Positions 1 to 7,435 of a stretch of 40,205 bases of DNA are shown here, in pieces. The first letter of the stretch is position 1; every line of letters starts with the position of its first letter. A model generated the notes under the pieces. The model was given only the letters and a program-made list of their open reading frames with translations. It made no database searches and was not told where the DNA came from. The position numbers and the translations under genes were made by a program. The stretch is from Candidatus Avimonas narfae (lineage in GTDB: Bacteria; Bacillota; Clostridia; Oscillospirales; Acutalibacteraceae), in the NCBI GenBank assembly GCA_904395335.1, contig CAJFNR010000026.1, forward strand, positions 1 through 40,205. Direction: 5' to 3'.

Positions 1-380
1 GCTCGCAACTTCAACTATAACCGATGTGGCCCTATCCTTCATCTCTTTCTTATTCAACTGTCCAATATGTATTGTAGTCCTACAGAAGGCGGGAAAAGAT
101 GCGTATTTTGCCTGTCCTTTCCCGGAAGTCGGGGCGAAAAACATCCCCCTTTTACGGTTTGCTCACGATTTCTTTTCAAAACCCCATATAAGTTTTCACG
201 CAATGTTCACATGCAAAGGGTATGCTAAAGACAGCCCCGGAGGCCGGCCGCATGACCTCCGACGGCTTTTGAACCTCCTCATTTTCTCGTTTCTCCGTCC
301 TTTGGCCGCAAAGGCGGAGAAACACCGCTTGCTCCTCCCAGCCCCTGGGAGTGCGATTTTCATTTTATTTTCTCCTTCCC
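1..380. other. Intergenic stretch with hairpins, no gene recognised
   Basis: No convincing gene is visible before position 601. An open frame over 26-436 has no ribosome binding site and runs through several hairpins. Visible structure: a hairpin at 289-323 (gtttctccg paired with cggagaaac, extended by cctttg/caaagg) and a small hairpin at 336-352 (ctcccag/ctgggag) followed by a T-rich stretch. These probably belong to the end of an upstream transcript entering from outside the window. Confidence 0.5.
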
Positions 381-426
381 CAGCCGGGAGCGGACAGCGT
401 CCGCTCCCGGCTGGTCTCTGTTTTCT
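381..426 (+). terminator. Intrinsic terminator of an upstream plus-strand transcript
   Basis: A perfect 15-bp stem (381-395 with 399-413) closes a 3-nt loop and is followed by the T-rich run gtctctgttttcttt. It most likely ends a transcript from left of the window and isolates the alcohol dehydrogenase gene. Confidence 0.75.
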
Positions 427-454
427 TTCACTGTAGAAGCCGTCAAAATTTAAA

Positions 455-472
455 TTGTTAAATTTTTATCAA
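455..472. promoter_or_regulatory. Candidate Rex operator
   Basis: TTGTTAAATTTTTATCAA is an 18-bp near-palindrome. It matches the clostridial Rex consensus TTGTTAA-N4-TTAACAA at all fixed positions but one. Rex is an NADH/NAD+-sensing repressor that classically controls alcohol dehydrogenase and fermentation genes, and the next gene is an iron alcohol dehydrogenase. The site lies 16 bp upstream of the proposed -35 box, so repression might involve another promoter or a second site. Confidence 0.6.
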
Positions 473-488
473 AATTTTTGAAAACCCC

Positions 489-517
489 TTGTTTTTCGCA
501 AAAAAAGCGGGTATGAT
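489..517 (+). promoter_or_regulatory. Promoter of the alcohol dehydrogenase gene
   Basis: TTGTTT (489-494), a 17-bp spacer and TATGAT (512-517) resemble a housekeeping sigma factor promoter. It gives a leader of roughly 75 nt before the ATG at 601. Confidence 0.55.
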
Positions 518-525
518 GGGATTGA

Positions 526-559
526 GTTCGGAAAACGGCGGTTTATGCCGAACGTTTTT
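526..559 (+). other. 5' leader hairpin before the alcohol dehydrogenase
   Basis: gttcgg (526-531) pairs with ccgaac (548-553), followed by gtttttc. An alternative pairing aaaacg (532-537) with cgtttt (553-558) is possible. It sits at the very start of the predicted mRNA and may be a stabilising hairpin or a weak leader terminator. Confidence 0.35.
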
Positions 560-600
560 CGTCTCCAAACTGTTATTATTTGATGTGGGAGGTCTTGTTT

Positions 601-1779
601 ATGTCCCGTTTTACTCTGCCCCGCGATCTTTACTATGGAAAAGGATCCCTGGACGTTCTGAAAACCATCAAAGGCAAAAAGGCCATCGTGGTGGTCGGCG
701 GCGGTTCCATGAAGCGTTTCGGCTTCCTGGACAAGGTCTGCAACAACCTGAAAGAGGCCGGCATGGAGGTTCGCCTGTTTGAAGGCGTGGAGCCGGATCC
801 CTCTGTGGAGACCGTGATGAAGGGCGCGGCCGCCATGCGCGAATTCGAGCCCGATTGGATCGTCTCCATCGGCGGCGGTTCCCCCATCGACGCGGCCAAG
901 GCTATGTGGGTGTTCTATGAATATCCCAACACCACCTTTGAGGAGATCATTCAGCCCTTCTCCTTCCCGGAGCTGCGGCAGAAGGCCCGCTTCCTAGCCA
1001 TCCCCTCCACCTCCGGCACCGCCACCGAGGTAACCGCTTTCTCCGTCATCACCGACTATCAGAAGGGCGTTAAATACCCGCTGGCTGACTTCAACATCAC
1101 CCCGGACGTGGCTATTGTCGATCCGGAGCTGGCCGAAACCATGCCCCAGACCCTGACCGCCCATACCGGTATGGACGCGCTGACCCACGCCATCGAGGCG
1201 TATGTCTCCACCATGAATTCCCCCTTCACCGATCCGCTGGCTATGCGGGCAATTTCCATGGTGTTTGAATATCTGCCGGATTCCTATAACGGCGATAAGA
1301 ATGCCCGGGAGCAGATGCACTATGCCCAGTGCATGGCCGGCATGGCCTTCTCCAACGCGCTGCTGGGAATCGTGCATTCCATGGCGCACAAGACCGGCGC
1401 CGCTTACAGCACCGGCCATATTCCGCACGGCTGTGCCAACGCCATTTATTTGCCCTATGTCATCCAGTACAACGCCAAGGACGCCACGGCGAAACAGCGC
1501 TATGCCGACATCGCCCGCACCGTGGGCCTCATTGGGGACGATGACCAGTTGGTCAAGGCGCTGTGCGAAAAGATCGACTCCTACAATGTGCGCCTGAACA
1601 TCCCCAAGACCCTGAAGGAGTTCGGCGTCAACGAGGAGGAGTTCCTCCAGAAGCTGCCCTCTGTAGCCGAGCTGGCCGTAGGCGACGCCTGCACTGGCTC
1701 CAACCCCCGCTCCATCACCCCGGCTCAGATGGCCGACCTGCTCAAGTGCTGCTATTACGGCACGCCGGTCAACTTCTAA
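601..1779 (+). CDS. Iron-containing alcohol dehydrogenase
   Basis: A 392-residue group III (Fe-dependent) alcohol dehydrogenase that interconverts aldehydes and alcohols with NAD(P)H, probably re-oxidising NADH in fermentation. The N-terminal nucleotide-binding half holds the family motif GGGSPIDAAKA (about residue 90). The C-terminal metal domain has HTGMDALTHAIEAY, GIVHSMAHKTGA and HIPHGCANA, which supply the Asp and His metal ligands. Length is normal for the family. The start at 601 (MSRFTLPRD) is preferred over an in-frame upstream start at 580 because GGGAGG lies 9 nt before it. The gene stands alone between terminators and has a Rex-like operator upstream. The exact substrate (ethanol, butanol or propanediol type) cannot be read from the sequence. 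Confidence 0.93.
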   Translation: MSRFTLPRDLYYGKGSLDVLKTIKGKKAIVVVGGGSMKRFGFLDKVCNNLKEAGMEVRLFEGVEPDPSVETVMKGAAAMREFEPDWIVSIGGGSPIDAAKAMWVFYEYPNTTFEEIIQPFSFPELRQKARFLAIPSTSGTATEVTAFSVITDYQKGVKYPLADFNITPDVAIVDPELAETMPQTLTAHTGMDALTHAIEAYVSTMNSPFTDPLAMRAISMVFEYLPDSYNGDKNAREQMHYAQCMAGMAFSNALLGIVHSMAHKTGAAYSTGHIPHGCANAIYLPYVIQYNAKDATAKQRYADIARTVGLIGDDDQLVKALCEKIDSYNVRLNIPKTLKEFGVNEEEFLQKLPSVAELAVGDACTGSNPRSITPAQMADLLKCCYYGTPVNF

Positions 1780-1816
1780 GGATTCAGATTACGGCATTTT
1801 CCCTCATCAACATAGA

Positions 1817-1854
1817 AAGCCAGGCATTGGTCAATTCCAATGCCTGGCTTTTTT
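1817..1854 (+). terminator. Terminator of the alcohol dehydrogenase gene
   Basis: A 14-bp perfect stem (1817-1830 with 1837-1850) and 6-nt loop are followed by a run of six T's. Confidence 0.9.
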
Positions 1855-1975
1855 GCGGAACGGAATCAGGATGTCGCTGCCTCCTGAGAAAATGGTGCAA
1901 GAGATAATCCAAAGGCATCCTCTCCAATATAGGCCGGCAGCGTACCGGGGCTTTAAGGGAACGGGCAGCGTTGAC

Positions 1976-2051
1976 TGGCGAGAAAAACGAGTGCCGTATT
2001 CCCCACGGAATAGGGCTTATCACTGTGCGCGGAACGGCACTTTTTCTCGCC
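1976..2051 (-). terminator. Terminator region of ribU
   Basis: A long inverted repeat: ggcgagaaaaa and gtgccgt on one side match acggcac and tttttctcgcc on the other. An inner attcc/ggaat hairpin lies between the arms. Read on the minus strand, the gtgccgt stem is followed by a T run. It lies just downstream of the ribU stop codon. Confidence 0.65.
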
Positions 2052-2083
2052 GGAGCATGGGCCAAAGGCTTCGTTCCCGTCCT

Positions 2084-2680
2084 TCACTGTGCCAGCCGCT
2101 GAAGCGGTTTTGCCCGAAGCAGCAGGCGGACAAGAAGAAGACTGATCACGATAAGAAGGAGCCCTTTGATCAGATTAAAGGGAAGAGAAATCACTGCCGC
2201 CGCGAGAGCCTCTCCTTCCCCCAGGGGATCCCCCATGAACACGGAAAAGAACAGCGGCGCCACCGCCAGATTGCTCAGAAAGCCCACCACCAGCATACAA
2301 ATCAGGGAAACGCCCGATGCCAGCGCCAGGGAAGCGGCTGCGCGGGTTCCTTTTTTCTTTCCTCTCCGGTAGATCAGGGTAAACGGCAACACATAGGAAC
2401 ACCCGATCAAGAAATTCTGGAGGTTGCCGAATCCCATCTGTGTGCCGATCCCCTTGATGAGCATTTCCAGCAGGTTTTTCAGCAGCTCGGTCAGCACCCC
2501 GTAAACCGGGCCGAACAGCACCCCCGCCAGCACGGCGGGCACATCGCTGAAATCCATTTTCAGATACGGCGCGGCAGGCAGCAATGGGAATTCCAGCAGC
2601 ATCAGCACCAGGGCGACGGCGCTGAGCATGGCGGTGGCCACCAGGGCCTGCAGATGCTGGGATTTTGTGCGTGCGGACAT
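2084..2680 (-). CDS. ribU: Riboflavin ECF transporter S component (RibU-like)
   Basis: A 198-residue hydrophobic protein with about six membrane segments, the substrate-binding S component of an energy-coupling factor transporter. It would take up riboflavin with the shared EcfA-A'-T module, which is not in this window. Sequence support: S-component-type start (AMLSAVALVLMLLEFPLLP), the segment LKMDFSDVPAVLAGVLFGPVYGVLTELLKNL typical of RibU-like proteins read in pieces, and a basic cytoplasmic loop (RRGKKKG). The FMN riboswitch directly upstream makes riboflavin or FMN the natural ligand. ATG at 2680 is chosen over an in-frame TTG at 2686, since AAAGGA lies at good distance. Confidence 0.88.
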   Translation of the reverse strand: MSARTKSQHLQALVATAMLSAVALVLMLLEFPLLPAAPYLKMDFSDVPAVLAGVLFGPVYGVLTELLKNLLEMLIKGIGTQMGFGNLQNFLIGCSYVLPFTLIYRRGKKKGTRAAASLALASGVSLICMLVVGFLSNLAVAPLFFSVFMGDPLGEGEALAAAVISLPFNLIKGLLLIVISLLLVRLLLRAKPLQRLAQ

Positions 2681-2713
2681 GGACAATCATCCTTTCGCGG
2701 CTGTGCAACGGAA

Positions 2714-2745
2714 ACGCCCTGCAAAGGATACACCTTCACAGGGCG
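2714..2745 (-). terminator. Expression platform hairpin of the FMN riboswitch
   Basis: On the minus strand cgccctg pairs with cagggcg around an aagg/cctt inner helix, followed by a short tttcc tail. A competing gcgcg...cgcgt hairpin and a ggcgc/gcgcc pairing lie just upstream (about 2743-2769). These are the parts expected of a ligand-controlled terminator, although the T tract is weak. Confidence 0.5.
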
Positions 2746-2768
2746 CTGAAACAGACGCGAAAACGCGC

Positions 2769-2930
2769 CTCTTCTCTCATCCGGACTTCTTTCCCTATGG
2801 GAAATACACCGTCGGCACCCGGATTCGCACCGGAGTCGGCCGCTGAACGCGGTTCGCGGGCTTGTCGGCGGACGCCGTCTGCGCCGCCGCATCACCGCCG
2901 GTGGGGAATCGCACCCCGCCCCGAAGACAG
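2769..2930 (-). ncRNA. FMN riboswitch (RFN element)
   Basis: Read on the minus strand the conserved RFN blocks appear in order: TCTTCGGGGCGGGGTG, ATTCCCCACCGGCGGT, AGCCCGCGA, a variable arm, GTGCGAATCCGGGTGCCGACGG, then AGTCCGGATGAGAGAAG closing P1 (each block shown separately). An extra hairpin (tttccc/gggaaa) is inserted between the CCGACGG block and AGTCCGGATG. The aptamer binds FMN and switches off expression of the downstream riboflavin importer. Confidence 0.97.
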
Positions 2931-2964
2931 CTATTTAATTTTGGCGGAATCTTCCGCTGTTATC

Positions 2965-2993
2965 AGTATATACCGCTGGTCTGGAAATTGCAA
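2965..2993 (-). promoter_or_regulatory. Promoter of the riboswitch-ribU transcript
   Basis: Minus strand TTGCAA (2988-2993), 17-bp spacer, TATACT (2965-2970). The start site would fall about 30 nt before the riboswitch. Confidence 0.7.
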
Positions 2994-3039
2994 GCACCCG
3001 GGCGCGATTCCGAAAAATAAGCGGACACCTCCCGATGAC

Positions 3040-3945
3040 TCACTCGACGAGAACGTACTCCTGCTTGTCCGGCGGCTCCACTGGTGAACGCAGCGCTTCG
3101 CCCTGGGCGGGGTAGCGGATGTGTATTGTTTCTCGATACTGGACCGGCCAGGAGGAATCGTCGCTCGCTTTCAGATTCCCGGTTCCCTCCACCATGAGCG
3201 TTTGGGATCGCAACAGTCCGTCCTCGCCGATATGGTATTCCACTGTCAGTGAGGTCACCGTCTGATTTTCCGTAACCAGCCCGTTCCCTGTGGCGCGATA
3301 AGGTGCCAGCTTATGGGCGGCATCGACCGGATCAACAATCATATGGATGCGGTACTGCCCTGCCAGCTCTTCTCCGTCTATCTCACCGGCGATCTGCTCC
3401 CCGGTAAAATCCACCGGGATGTGACCGCTGACAACATTATAGGGAAAAAAACTCCCGTCTAGATACACATGCTTGCCCTCGCTGTCCTGCTGATACAAAC
3501 AGCCGTTGACTTTGTAACACGATATATGGTTGTACGGGTCGGAATAGCTGAGGGAGCTCCCCCCATCCTGCCAGCGATAGGTGTTGCGGTCCAGAGAATA
3601 GCAGGGATCTCCCTTTTCGGAGTAAAGAAATGTTTCTGTTTCGTAATACCCCAATCGACCGCAGTCACCGAAAAAGGTGATCTGCCGGTGAAGCTCTGCA
3701 TCCAGATCCTTTCCATCACTCCAGGTAATCTCACACGCCTTCTGAACCAGCTGCTGCCACCGCTCTTCCTCACTCAGCGGTTCCTCCGAAACCGGAGGCG
3801 CCGCCATCGTAGTAGTAGGCTCGGGTTCCCTTGCCGCCTCTCCCTGAGGTAGACGCAGGGAACAGCCTTCCAGAAGAAACGCTGCCGGCAGCGACAGCGC
3901 CCCTGCCGCCAGCCGGAGAACAGCCCTCTTGTTATTTACCGCCAT
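3040..3945 (-). CDS. Lipoprotein, third of three tandem paralogs
   Basis: A 301-residue predicted lipoprotein. A basic N-terminus and hydrophobic stretch end in the lipobox LLEGC, so the mature protein would be anchored by Cys28 on the outer face of the membrane. A Thr/Pro/Glu-rich linker follows, then a conserved start of the globular part (SEEERWQQLVQKACEI). The C-terminal end has a PP..QEYVLVE motif that matches PP..LDQYTLVD and PP..LDTYVDM of the two upstream genes, which marks all three as one family. The beta-rich, ligand-free look suggests a LolA/LppX-like extracellular fold (DUF6612-type), but I cannot assign a function. AGGAGG precedes the ATG, and only 12 bp separate it from the previous gene, so it is the last gene of an operon. 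Confidence 0.8.
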   Translation of the reverse strand: MAVNNKRAVLRLAAGALSLPAAFLLEGCSLRLPQGEAAREPEPTTTMAAPPVSEEPLSEEERWQQLVQKACEITWSDGKDLDAELHRQITFFGDCGRLGYYETETFLYSEKGDPCYSLDRNTYRWQDGGSSLSYSDPYNHISCYKVNGCLYQQDSEGKHVYLDGSFFPYNVVSGHIPVDFTGEQIAGEIDGEELAGQYRIHMIVDPVDAAHKLAPYRATGNGLVTENQTVTSLTVEYHIGEDGLLRSQTLMVEGTGNLKASDDSSWPVQYRETIHIRYPAQGEALRSPVEPPDKQEYVLVE

Positions 3946-3957
3946 ATCGCTATCCTC

Positions 3958-4809
3958 CTACAGAACCAGATCCGGAATGTTCTCGCCGTCCACCAGCGTA
4001 TACTGGTCCAGGCCTTCAGGCGGAACCAACTCCACTGGCCGGCCCACATCGGGATAGGTTACCGTGACCGTCTCGGTCTGGGAATACGCCTCCTCACCGG
4101 CTTCCTCCCGTGTCAGGACAACCTCTGTTTGCTGCGAAAGCAGATACCCCTCTTTTGAAAGTTCCGCCACCAGACGGGCCTCTTTTATTTTCAGGCCGTC
4201 AAGCGGGTTGGCGTTCTCGTTGCCTTTTGCCTGCTGAAGTATCCAATCCCCGCATCGTGCGCTGTCCAGCTGAAAGGTGATCCTCGTTCCTTCTTCCGTT
4301 TCCTCCTCCTCAGCGGACGTTACCACGTCGGCAGGGATGCCTTCGCCCATCTGAAATACCGTATCCCATTCCGCCGGCTGACGAAGCCTTATATCCCCGC
4401 TCTTCCAATAAAACATTCCATCCGCATAATAATAGCTTTGCGCGGTCGTTTCCCCCAGATAAAATGTCTCCGTATCCGTAAGCAGCATGGGGGACGTATG
4501 GAGCATAAGGATGCGAGTATCCGACGTCTGCCGCAGGATAATCTCCTTACCATCCTGATACACGCGGCTCTCCGTCTCTGTCATCTGGCGGATATCGTCC
4601 TGAAAATAATTCAATGCCATTGCCTGGCGAACCCGCTCCACCTGCTGTACTGCCGTCAGCGCCGCCGGCGCAGTGGCGGAAGGGACGGTTTGCGTCGTGA
4701 CAGCTGTCTCAAGTTCTTTTTCTGTGCCAGTGTCCGACGTCTGCAAACAGCCGCCTAGCAAAAGGCATCCTGCCGCTAATACCGACGCCAACATTTTCGT
4801 TCTTAACAT
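3958..4809 (-). CDS. Lipoprotein, second of three tandem paralogs
   Basis: A 283-residue predicted lipoprotein with lipobox LLLGGC (Cys21), an acidic/Thr-rich linker, then a domain starting near AAPAALTAVQQVERVRQ. It shares the repeated layout of its neighbours: a segment reporting on expected values such as FYLGETTAQSYYYADGMFYWKSG, matching FYYENGKMYIQMG in the first paralog, and a final PP.GLDQYTLVDG motif. It is preceded by GGGAGGAAAG and follows the first paralog after 74 bp. Function unknown; the shared ENG/ADG-Y motif and position outside the membrane suggest an envelope or ligand-binding role only by analogy. Confidence 0.8.
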   Translation of the reverse strand: MLRTKMLASVLAAGCLLLGGCLQTSDTGTEKELETAVTTQTVPSATAPAALTAVQQVERVRQAMALNYFQDDIRQMTETESRVYQDGKEIILRQTSDTRILMLHTSPMLLTDTETFYLGETTAQSYYYADGMFYWKSGDIRLRQPAEWDTVFQMGEGIPADVVTSAEEEETEEGTRITFQLDSARCGDWILQQAKGNENANPLDGLKIKEARLVAELSKEGYLLSQQTEVVLTREEAGEEAYSQTETVTVTYPDVGRPVELVPPEGLDQYTLVDGENIPDLVL

Positions 4810-4883
4810 ACGGTCTCTTTCCTCCCGATATCAGCGAGAACACGCCTTCATCAATCCGGCTTTTCCTAGCAGGCGCTGTCCGG

Positions 4884-5744
4884 TTAGGCGGCCAGCTGCG
4901 AGGAATCGTCGCCCATATCCACATAGGTATCCAAATCATCGGGAGGTGTAATCGTAACCGGCTCGCCGGGGTTGTTATAATTCATTTTCACAACCACCCG
5001 TCCGGTGGCCGTCTCGCCCGATTCATCCGATGCCTCCACTTGCAGATCCATCTGATAGGAGGTCAGGTATCCACTTTCCTCATCCCAGGATACGGTAACG
5101 GTTGCGACGGGAATATCGTATTCTGACAATGAAACGCCTTGTTCTCCTCCGCTTCCGGCGACTACATCGTTCATGTATTCTTTCGCCTTATCGGGATCCA
5201 GTTGCAACGTTGCCGTGACGCTGCCGTCCTTCCGCTCGCTGGTGAGGGACGCCACCACCTCCCGGGGAGGAAGGGAGCTCTGGGTCGAAGTGCCACCCAA
5301 GCCTTCTTCCAAGCTTTGAGACACACACATCTTGCTTTGCCCCATCTGGATATACATTTTGCCGTTTTCATAATAGAAATCCATCGATATGTTCACACCG
5401 AGGAAATCGGAGACAATGTCACCGGAAGCGATCTGCTCCGAATCCGTGACACGCAGCTTCATATTCATCGCCATATCCATTTGTATGCTTGGCCTTTCCT
5501 CTGCCCCGGTCAAACGGTACTCCCTATTCATGGACAAATCCATTTGATCCAGATCCAACAGCTTATCCGCGGCGGCGGACATCTGCTGCCAGCATTCGTC
5601 CTCGGTCAAGGGGGCCGGCTCGGTGGTGGACGGCGTTGTCTGATCGGGCTGCGGCTCCAGGCGCTGGACACAGCCGCTCAGCGATACCGTGACCAACCCC
5701 GCCGTCAGCAGCAAGGACAGCTTTCTCTTCCAATGCTTTTTCAT
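4884..5744 (-). CDS. Lipoprotein, first of three tandem paralogs
   Basis: A 286-residue lipoprotein with a clear signal (MKKHWKRKLSLLLTAGL...) and lipobox SLSGC (Cys25). A short Gln/Thr/Pro linker leads to a domain beginning LTEDECWQQMSAAADKLLDLDQMDLS. The region GVNISMDFYYENGKMYIQMG and the end PVTITPPDDLDTYVDMG fit proteins of the DUF6612/LppX-like lipoprotein type seen in Firmicutes, an attribution from memory. It opens a three-gene operon with a near-consensus promoter and a GAGGAG ribosome binding site. The tandem array shows local duplication followed by strong divergence. Confidence 0.82.
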   Translation of the reverse strand: MKKHWKRKLSLLLTAGLVTVSLSGCVQRLEPQPDQTTPSTTEPAPLTEDECWQQMSAAADKLLDLDQMDLSMNREYRLTGAEERPSIQMDMAMNMKLRVTDSEQIASGDIVSDFLGVNISMDFYYENGKMYIQMGQSKMCVSQSLEEGLGGTSTQSSLPPREVVASLTSERKDGSVTATLQLDPDKAKEYMNDVVAGSGGEQGVSLSEYDIPVATVTVSWDEESGYLTSYQMDLQVEASDESGETATGRVVVKMNYNNPGEPVTITPPDDLDTYVDMGDDSSQLAA

Positions 5745-5833
5745 ACGTTCTCCTCATTTCTCGTTGCTTTCTTTTTTCGACAGACCGTTGTCACAAAAAG
5801 AAAAATTGCACGGATTTTATTGATTTCTTTTTT

Positions 5834-5863
5834 ACTATACTTCTTTTTTGGATATTCTGTCAA
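5834..5863 (-). promoter_or_regulatory. Promoter of the three-lipoprotein operon
   Basis: Minus strand TTGACA (5858-5863), 18-bp spacer, TATAGT (5834-5839). This is one of the best promoters in the window, about 90 bp upstream of the first lipoprotein start. Confidence 0.85.
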
Positions 5864-5924
5864 TCCTTGTGTCGGATTTTTGCGCGGGAAATGAATTTTT
5901 CGTGAACAAATGGTTGCGAAAATA

Positions 5925-5953
5925 TTGCAATTTGAAATTATATCGCTTATACT
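5925..5953 (+). promoter_or_regulatory. Promoter of the small RNA / udg leader
   Basis: TTGCAA (5925-5930), 17-bp spacer, TATACT (5948-5953), the same boxes and spacing as the ribU promoter. It faces away from the lipoprotein promoter. Confidence 0.7.
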
Positions 5954-5956
5954 GAG

Positions 5957-6087
5957 AAGCGGAAACCCGTTAAAAATGCTGACGGAAGGAACCTTTCCGC
6001 CGCTTGTATGGGTTTCTCCCCATTCCTGAAGTTAGAGGTTATCCTTTTAAAATCCGGGCCCCCAGCAAATGGGGGCCCGGATTTTGC
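5957..6087 (+). ncRNA. Candidate structured small RNA (or leader riboswitch)
   Basis: About 130 nt lie between a good promoter and a strong terminator and contain no plausible reading frame. Two adjacent 6-nt segments, aagcgg (5957-5962) and aaaccc (5963-5968), are complementary to ccgctt (6000-6005) and gggttt (6010-6015) in the same order, which is the arrangement of an H-type pseudoknot. A cggaa/ttccg hairpin (5983-5999) sits inside. I do not recognise a known RNA family. It may be a free sRNA, or a 5' leader controlling uracil-DNA glycosylase, which starts 90 nt after the terminator. Confidence 0.55.
6049..6085. terminator. Strong bidirectional terminator
   Basis: A perfect 15-bp stem (6049-6063 with 6071-6085) and 7-nt loop, A-rich on the left and ending in TTTT on the right, so it can work on either strand. 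On the plus strand it ends the small RNA. Confidence 0.88.
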
Positions 6088-6174
6088 ATGAAAGGCTAGG
6101 CAAGGGGATGGATATATGGTAGAGTAAAGGGCAAAGCGACAAACCTAAACCGCGGAAGGAAAGGAACCAAAGTC

Positions 6175-6765
6175 ATGGCAGAATGGACCTGGGAAACACT
6201 GGAAAGCCAGTGCAAAAACTGTACCGCCTGCGGCTTGGCCGCGACCCGGCACAACGTCGTATTCGGGGTGGGCAATCCCCGGGCGGAGGTGTTGTTCATC
6301 GGCGAAGGACCCGGTGAAAACGAGGATTTGCAGGGGGAACCCTTTGTGGGGCGGGGAGGCCAGCTGCTGGACAAAATGCTGGCGTCAGTAGGCCTGTCCC
6401 GTCAAAAGAACATCTACATTGCCAATATCGTCAAATGCCGTCCGCCCCGCAATCGGGACCCGCAGCCGGAGGAGCAGGAGGCCTGCATCAACTGGCTCAA
6501 GGCACAAACCGCCCTGATCCGCCCCAAGATCATTGTTTGCCTGGGCCGTATCGCGGCCTGCCGCCTCATTACCCCGGACTTCAAGGTCACCCGTCAGCAC
6601 GGGGAGTTTTTCCTGAAAAACGGCGTGTGGATGATGGGGACCCTCCACCCCGCCGCCCTGCTGCGCAATCCCAGCCAGAAGCCGGACGGGTTTGCGGATT
6701 TCCTGGCGCTGCGGGACAAAATCGGAGAGGTCTGTGATTCCACCGAGCTGTATTACCCGGAATAG
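6175..6765 (+). CDS. Uracil-DNA glycosylase, family 4 (Fe-S type)
   Basis: A 196-residue DNA repair enzyme that removes uracil from DNA to start base excision repair. Family 4 marks are visible: C13-x2-C16 near the N-terminus, motif GEGPGENEDLQGEPFVGRGG (about 42-61), the third and fourth cluster cysteines in NIVKCRPPRN and EQEACINWL, and the catalytic-site motif TLHPAALLRNP near the end. The four cysteines hold a [4Fe-4S] cluster. Length is normal. ATG at 6175 follows AAGGAAAGG. It may share a transcript with the acetyltransferase 48 bp downstream. Confidence 0.93.
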   Translation: MAEWTWETLESQCKNCTACGLAATRHNVVFGVGNPRAEVLFIGEGPGENEDLQGEPFVGRGGQLLDKMLASVGLSRQKNIYIANIVKCRPPRNRDPQPEEQEACINWLKAQTALIRPKIIVCLGRIAACRLITPDFKVTRQHGEFFLKNGVWMMGTLHPAALLRNPSQKPDGFADFLALRDKIGEVCDSTELYYPE

Positions 6766-6813
6766 CCCGAATCACACCCCTCTCCGAAACGGACGAAAAG
6801 GGAGAGCGTCTCC

Positions 6814-7368
6814 GTGATCGTGTATCGAAAATTAAAACCGGAGGATATGGACATCCGGCTCTTTCAGGAATTCCAGCGCCGGCAGGCGGTAACGCATTGC
6901 TGGCAAAAAGAAAACGGGAAATGGATGGTTAAAGAAAATCCGTTTGTCGACGATTGGAGCCGGGAGGACTATGCCGAGTTGGTTCGCTGCCTTAGGCATA
7001 CCCTTGCCACGGGAGGCTGGGTTTGCGGGGCGTTTCTATCCTCGCCGGAAGAGGCAAGAGGCGTTCTCAAGGGATTTGTCTCCGTAGAGGGCATTCCTCT
7101 TGGCAACCGGCGGCAATATGGGGACCTGTCGAGCCTGCACGTCTCCCGGGAGATGCGCGGCAGAGGCATCGGCAGGCGGCTGTTCACAAGAGCCGTGGAA
7201 TTTGCCGGAACGCTAGGGGTGGAAAAGCTATATATTTCATCCCATCCCGCCGTCGAAACCCAGGCCTTTTACCGGGCCATGGGCTGTGTAGAAGCACAGG
7301 AATACCAGCCGGAGCATGGGGAAAGGGAACCTCAGGACTACCCGCTGGAATATGTCCTATCCCGATAA
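6814..7368 (+). CDS. GNAT-family N-acetyltransferase
   Basis: A 184-residue protein with a single GNAT fold. The acetyl-CoA binding signature is clear: LHVSREMRGRGIGRRLFTRA (R/Q-x-x-G-x-G/A type) followed by the usual ...GVEKLYISSHPAVETQAFYRAMGC element. The N-terminal part (FQRRQAVTHCWQKENGKWMVKENPF, with GTG start) would form the acceptor site. The substrate cannot be predicted. A GTG start at 6814 with GGGAG upstream fits best. It ends at a strong shared terminator. Confidence 0.88.
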   Translation: MIVYRKLKPEDMDIRLFQEFQRRQAVTHCWQKENGKWMVKENPFVDDWSREDYAELVRCLRHTLATGGWVCGAFLSSPEEARGVLKGFVSVEGIPLGNRRQYGDLSSLHVSREMRGRGIGRRLFTRAVEFAGTLGVEKLYISSHPAVETQAFYRAMGCVEAQEYQPEHGEREPQDYPLEYVLSR

Positions 7369-7372
7369 ATAC

Positions 7373-7419
7373 AACACGGGAGCCCCCGCATCTCATCACG
7401 ATGCGGGGGCTCCCGTGTT
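7373..7419. terminator. Bidirectional terminator between convergent genes
   Basis: A perfect 20-bp stem (7373-7392 with 7400-7419) with a 7-nt loop. It lies between the plus-strand acetyltransferase and the minus-strand aromatic operon and probably ends both, although neither side has a long T tract. Confidence 0.8.
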
Positions 7420-7435
7420 ATACCGGCAAGAATCC

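Noticed and set aside
26-436. 136-residue open frame at the left end
   Set aside because: It has no ribosome binding site, an odd composition, and runs through three hairpins including a perfect terminator stem.
5957-6087. Small RNA read as SRP RNA because of a GGAAGGAA sequence
   Set aside because: The flanking asymmetric loop bases and long helix of SRP RNA domain IV are missing.
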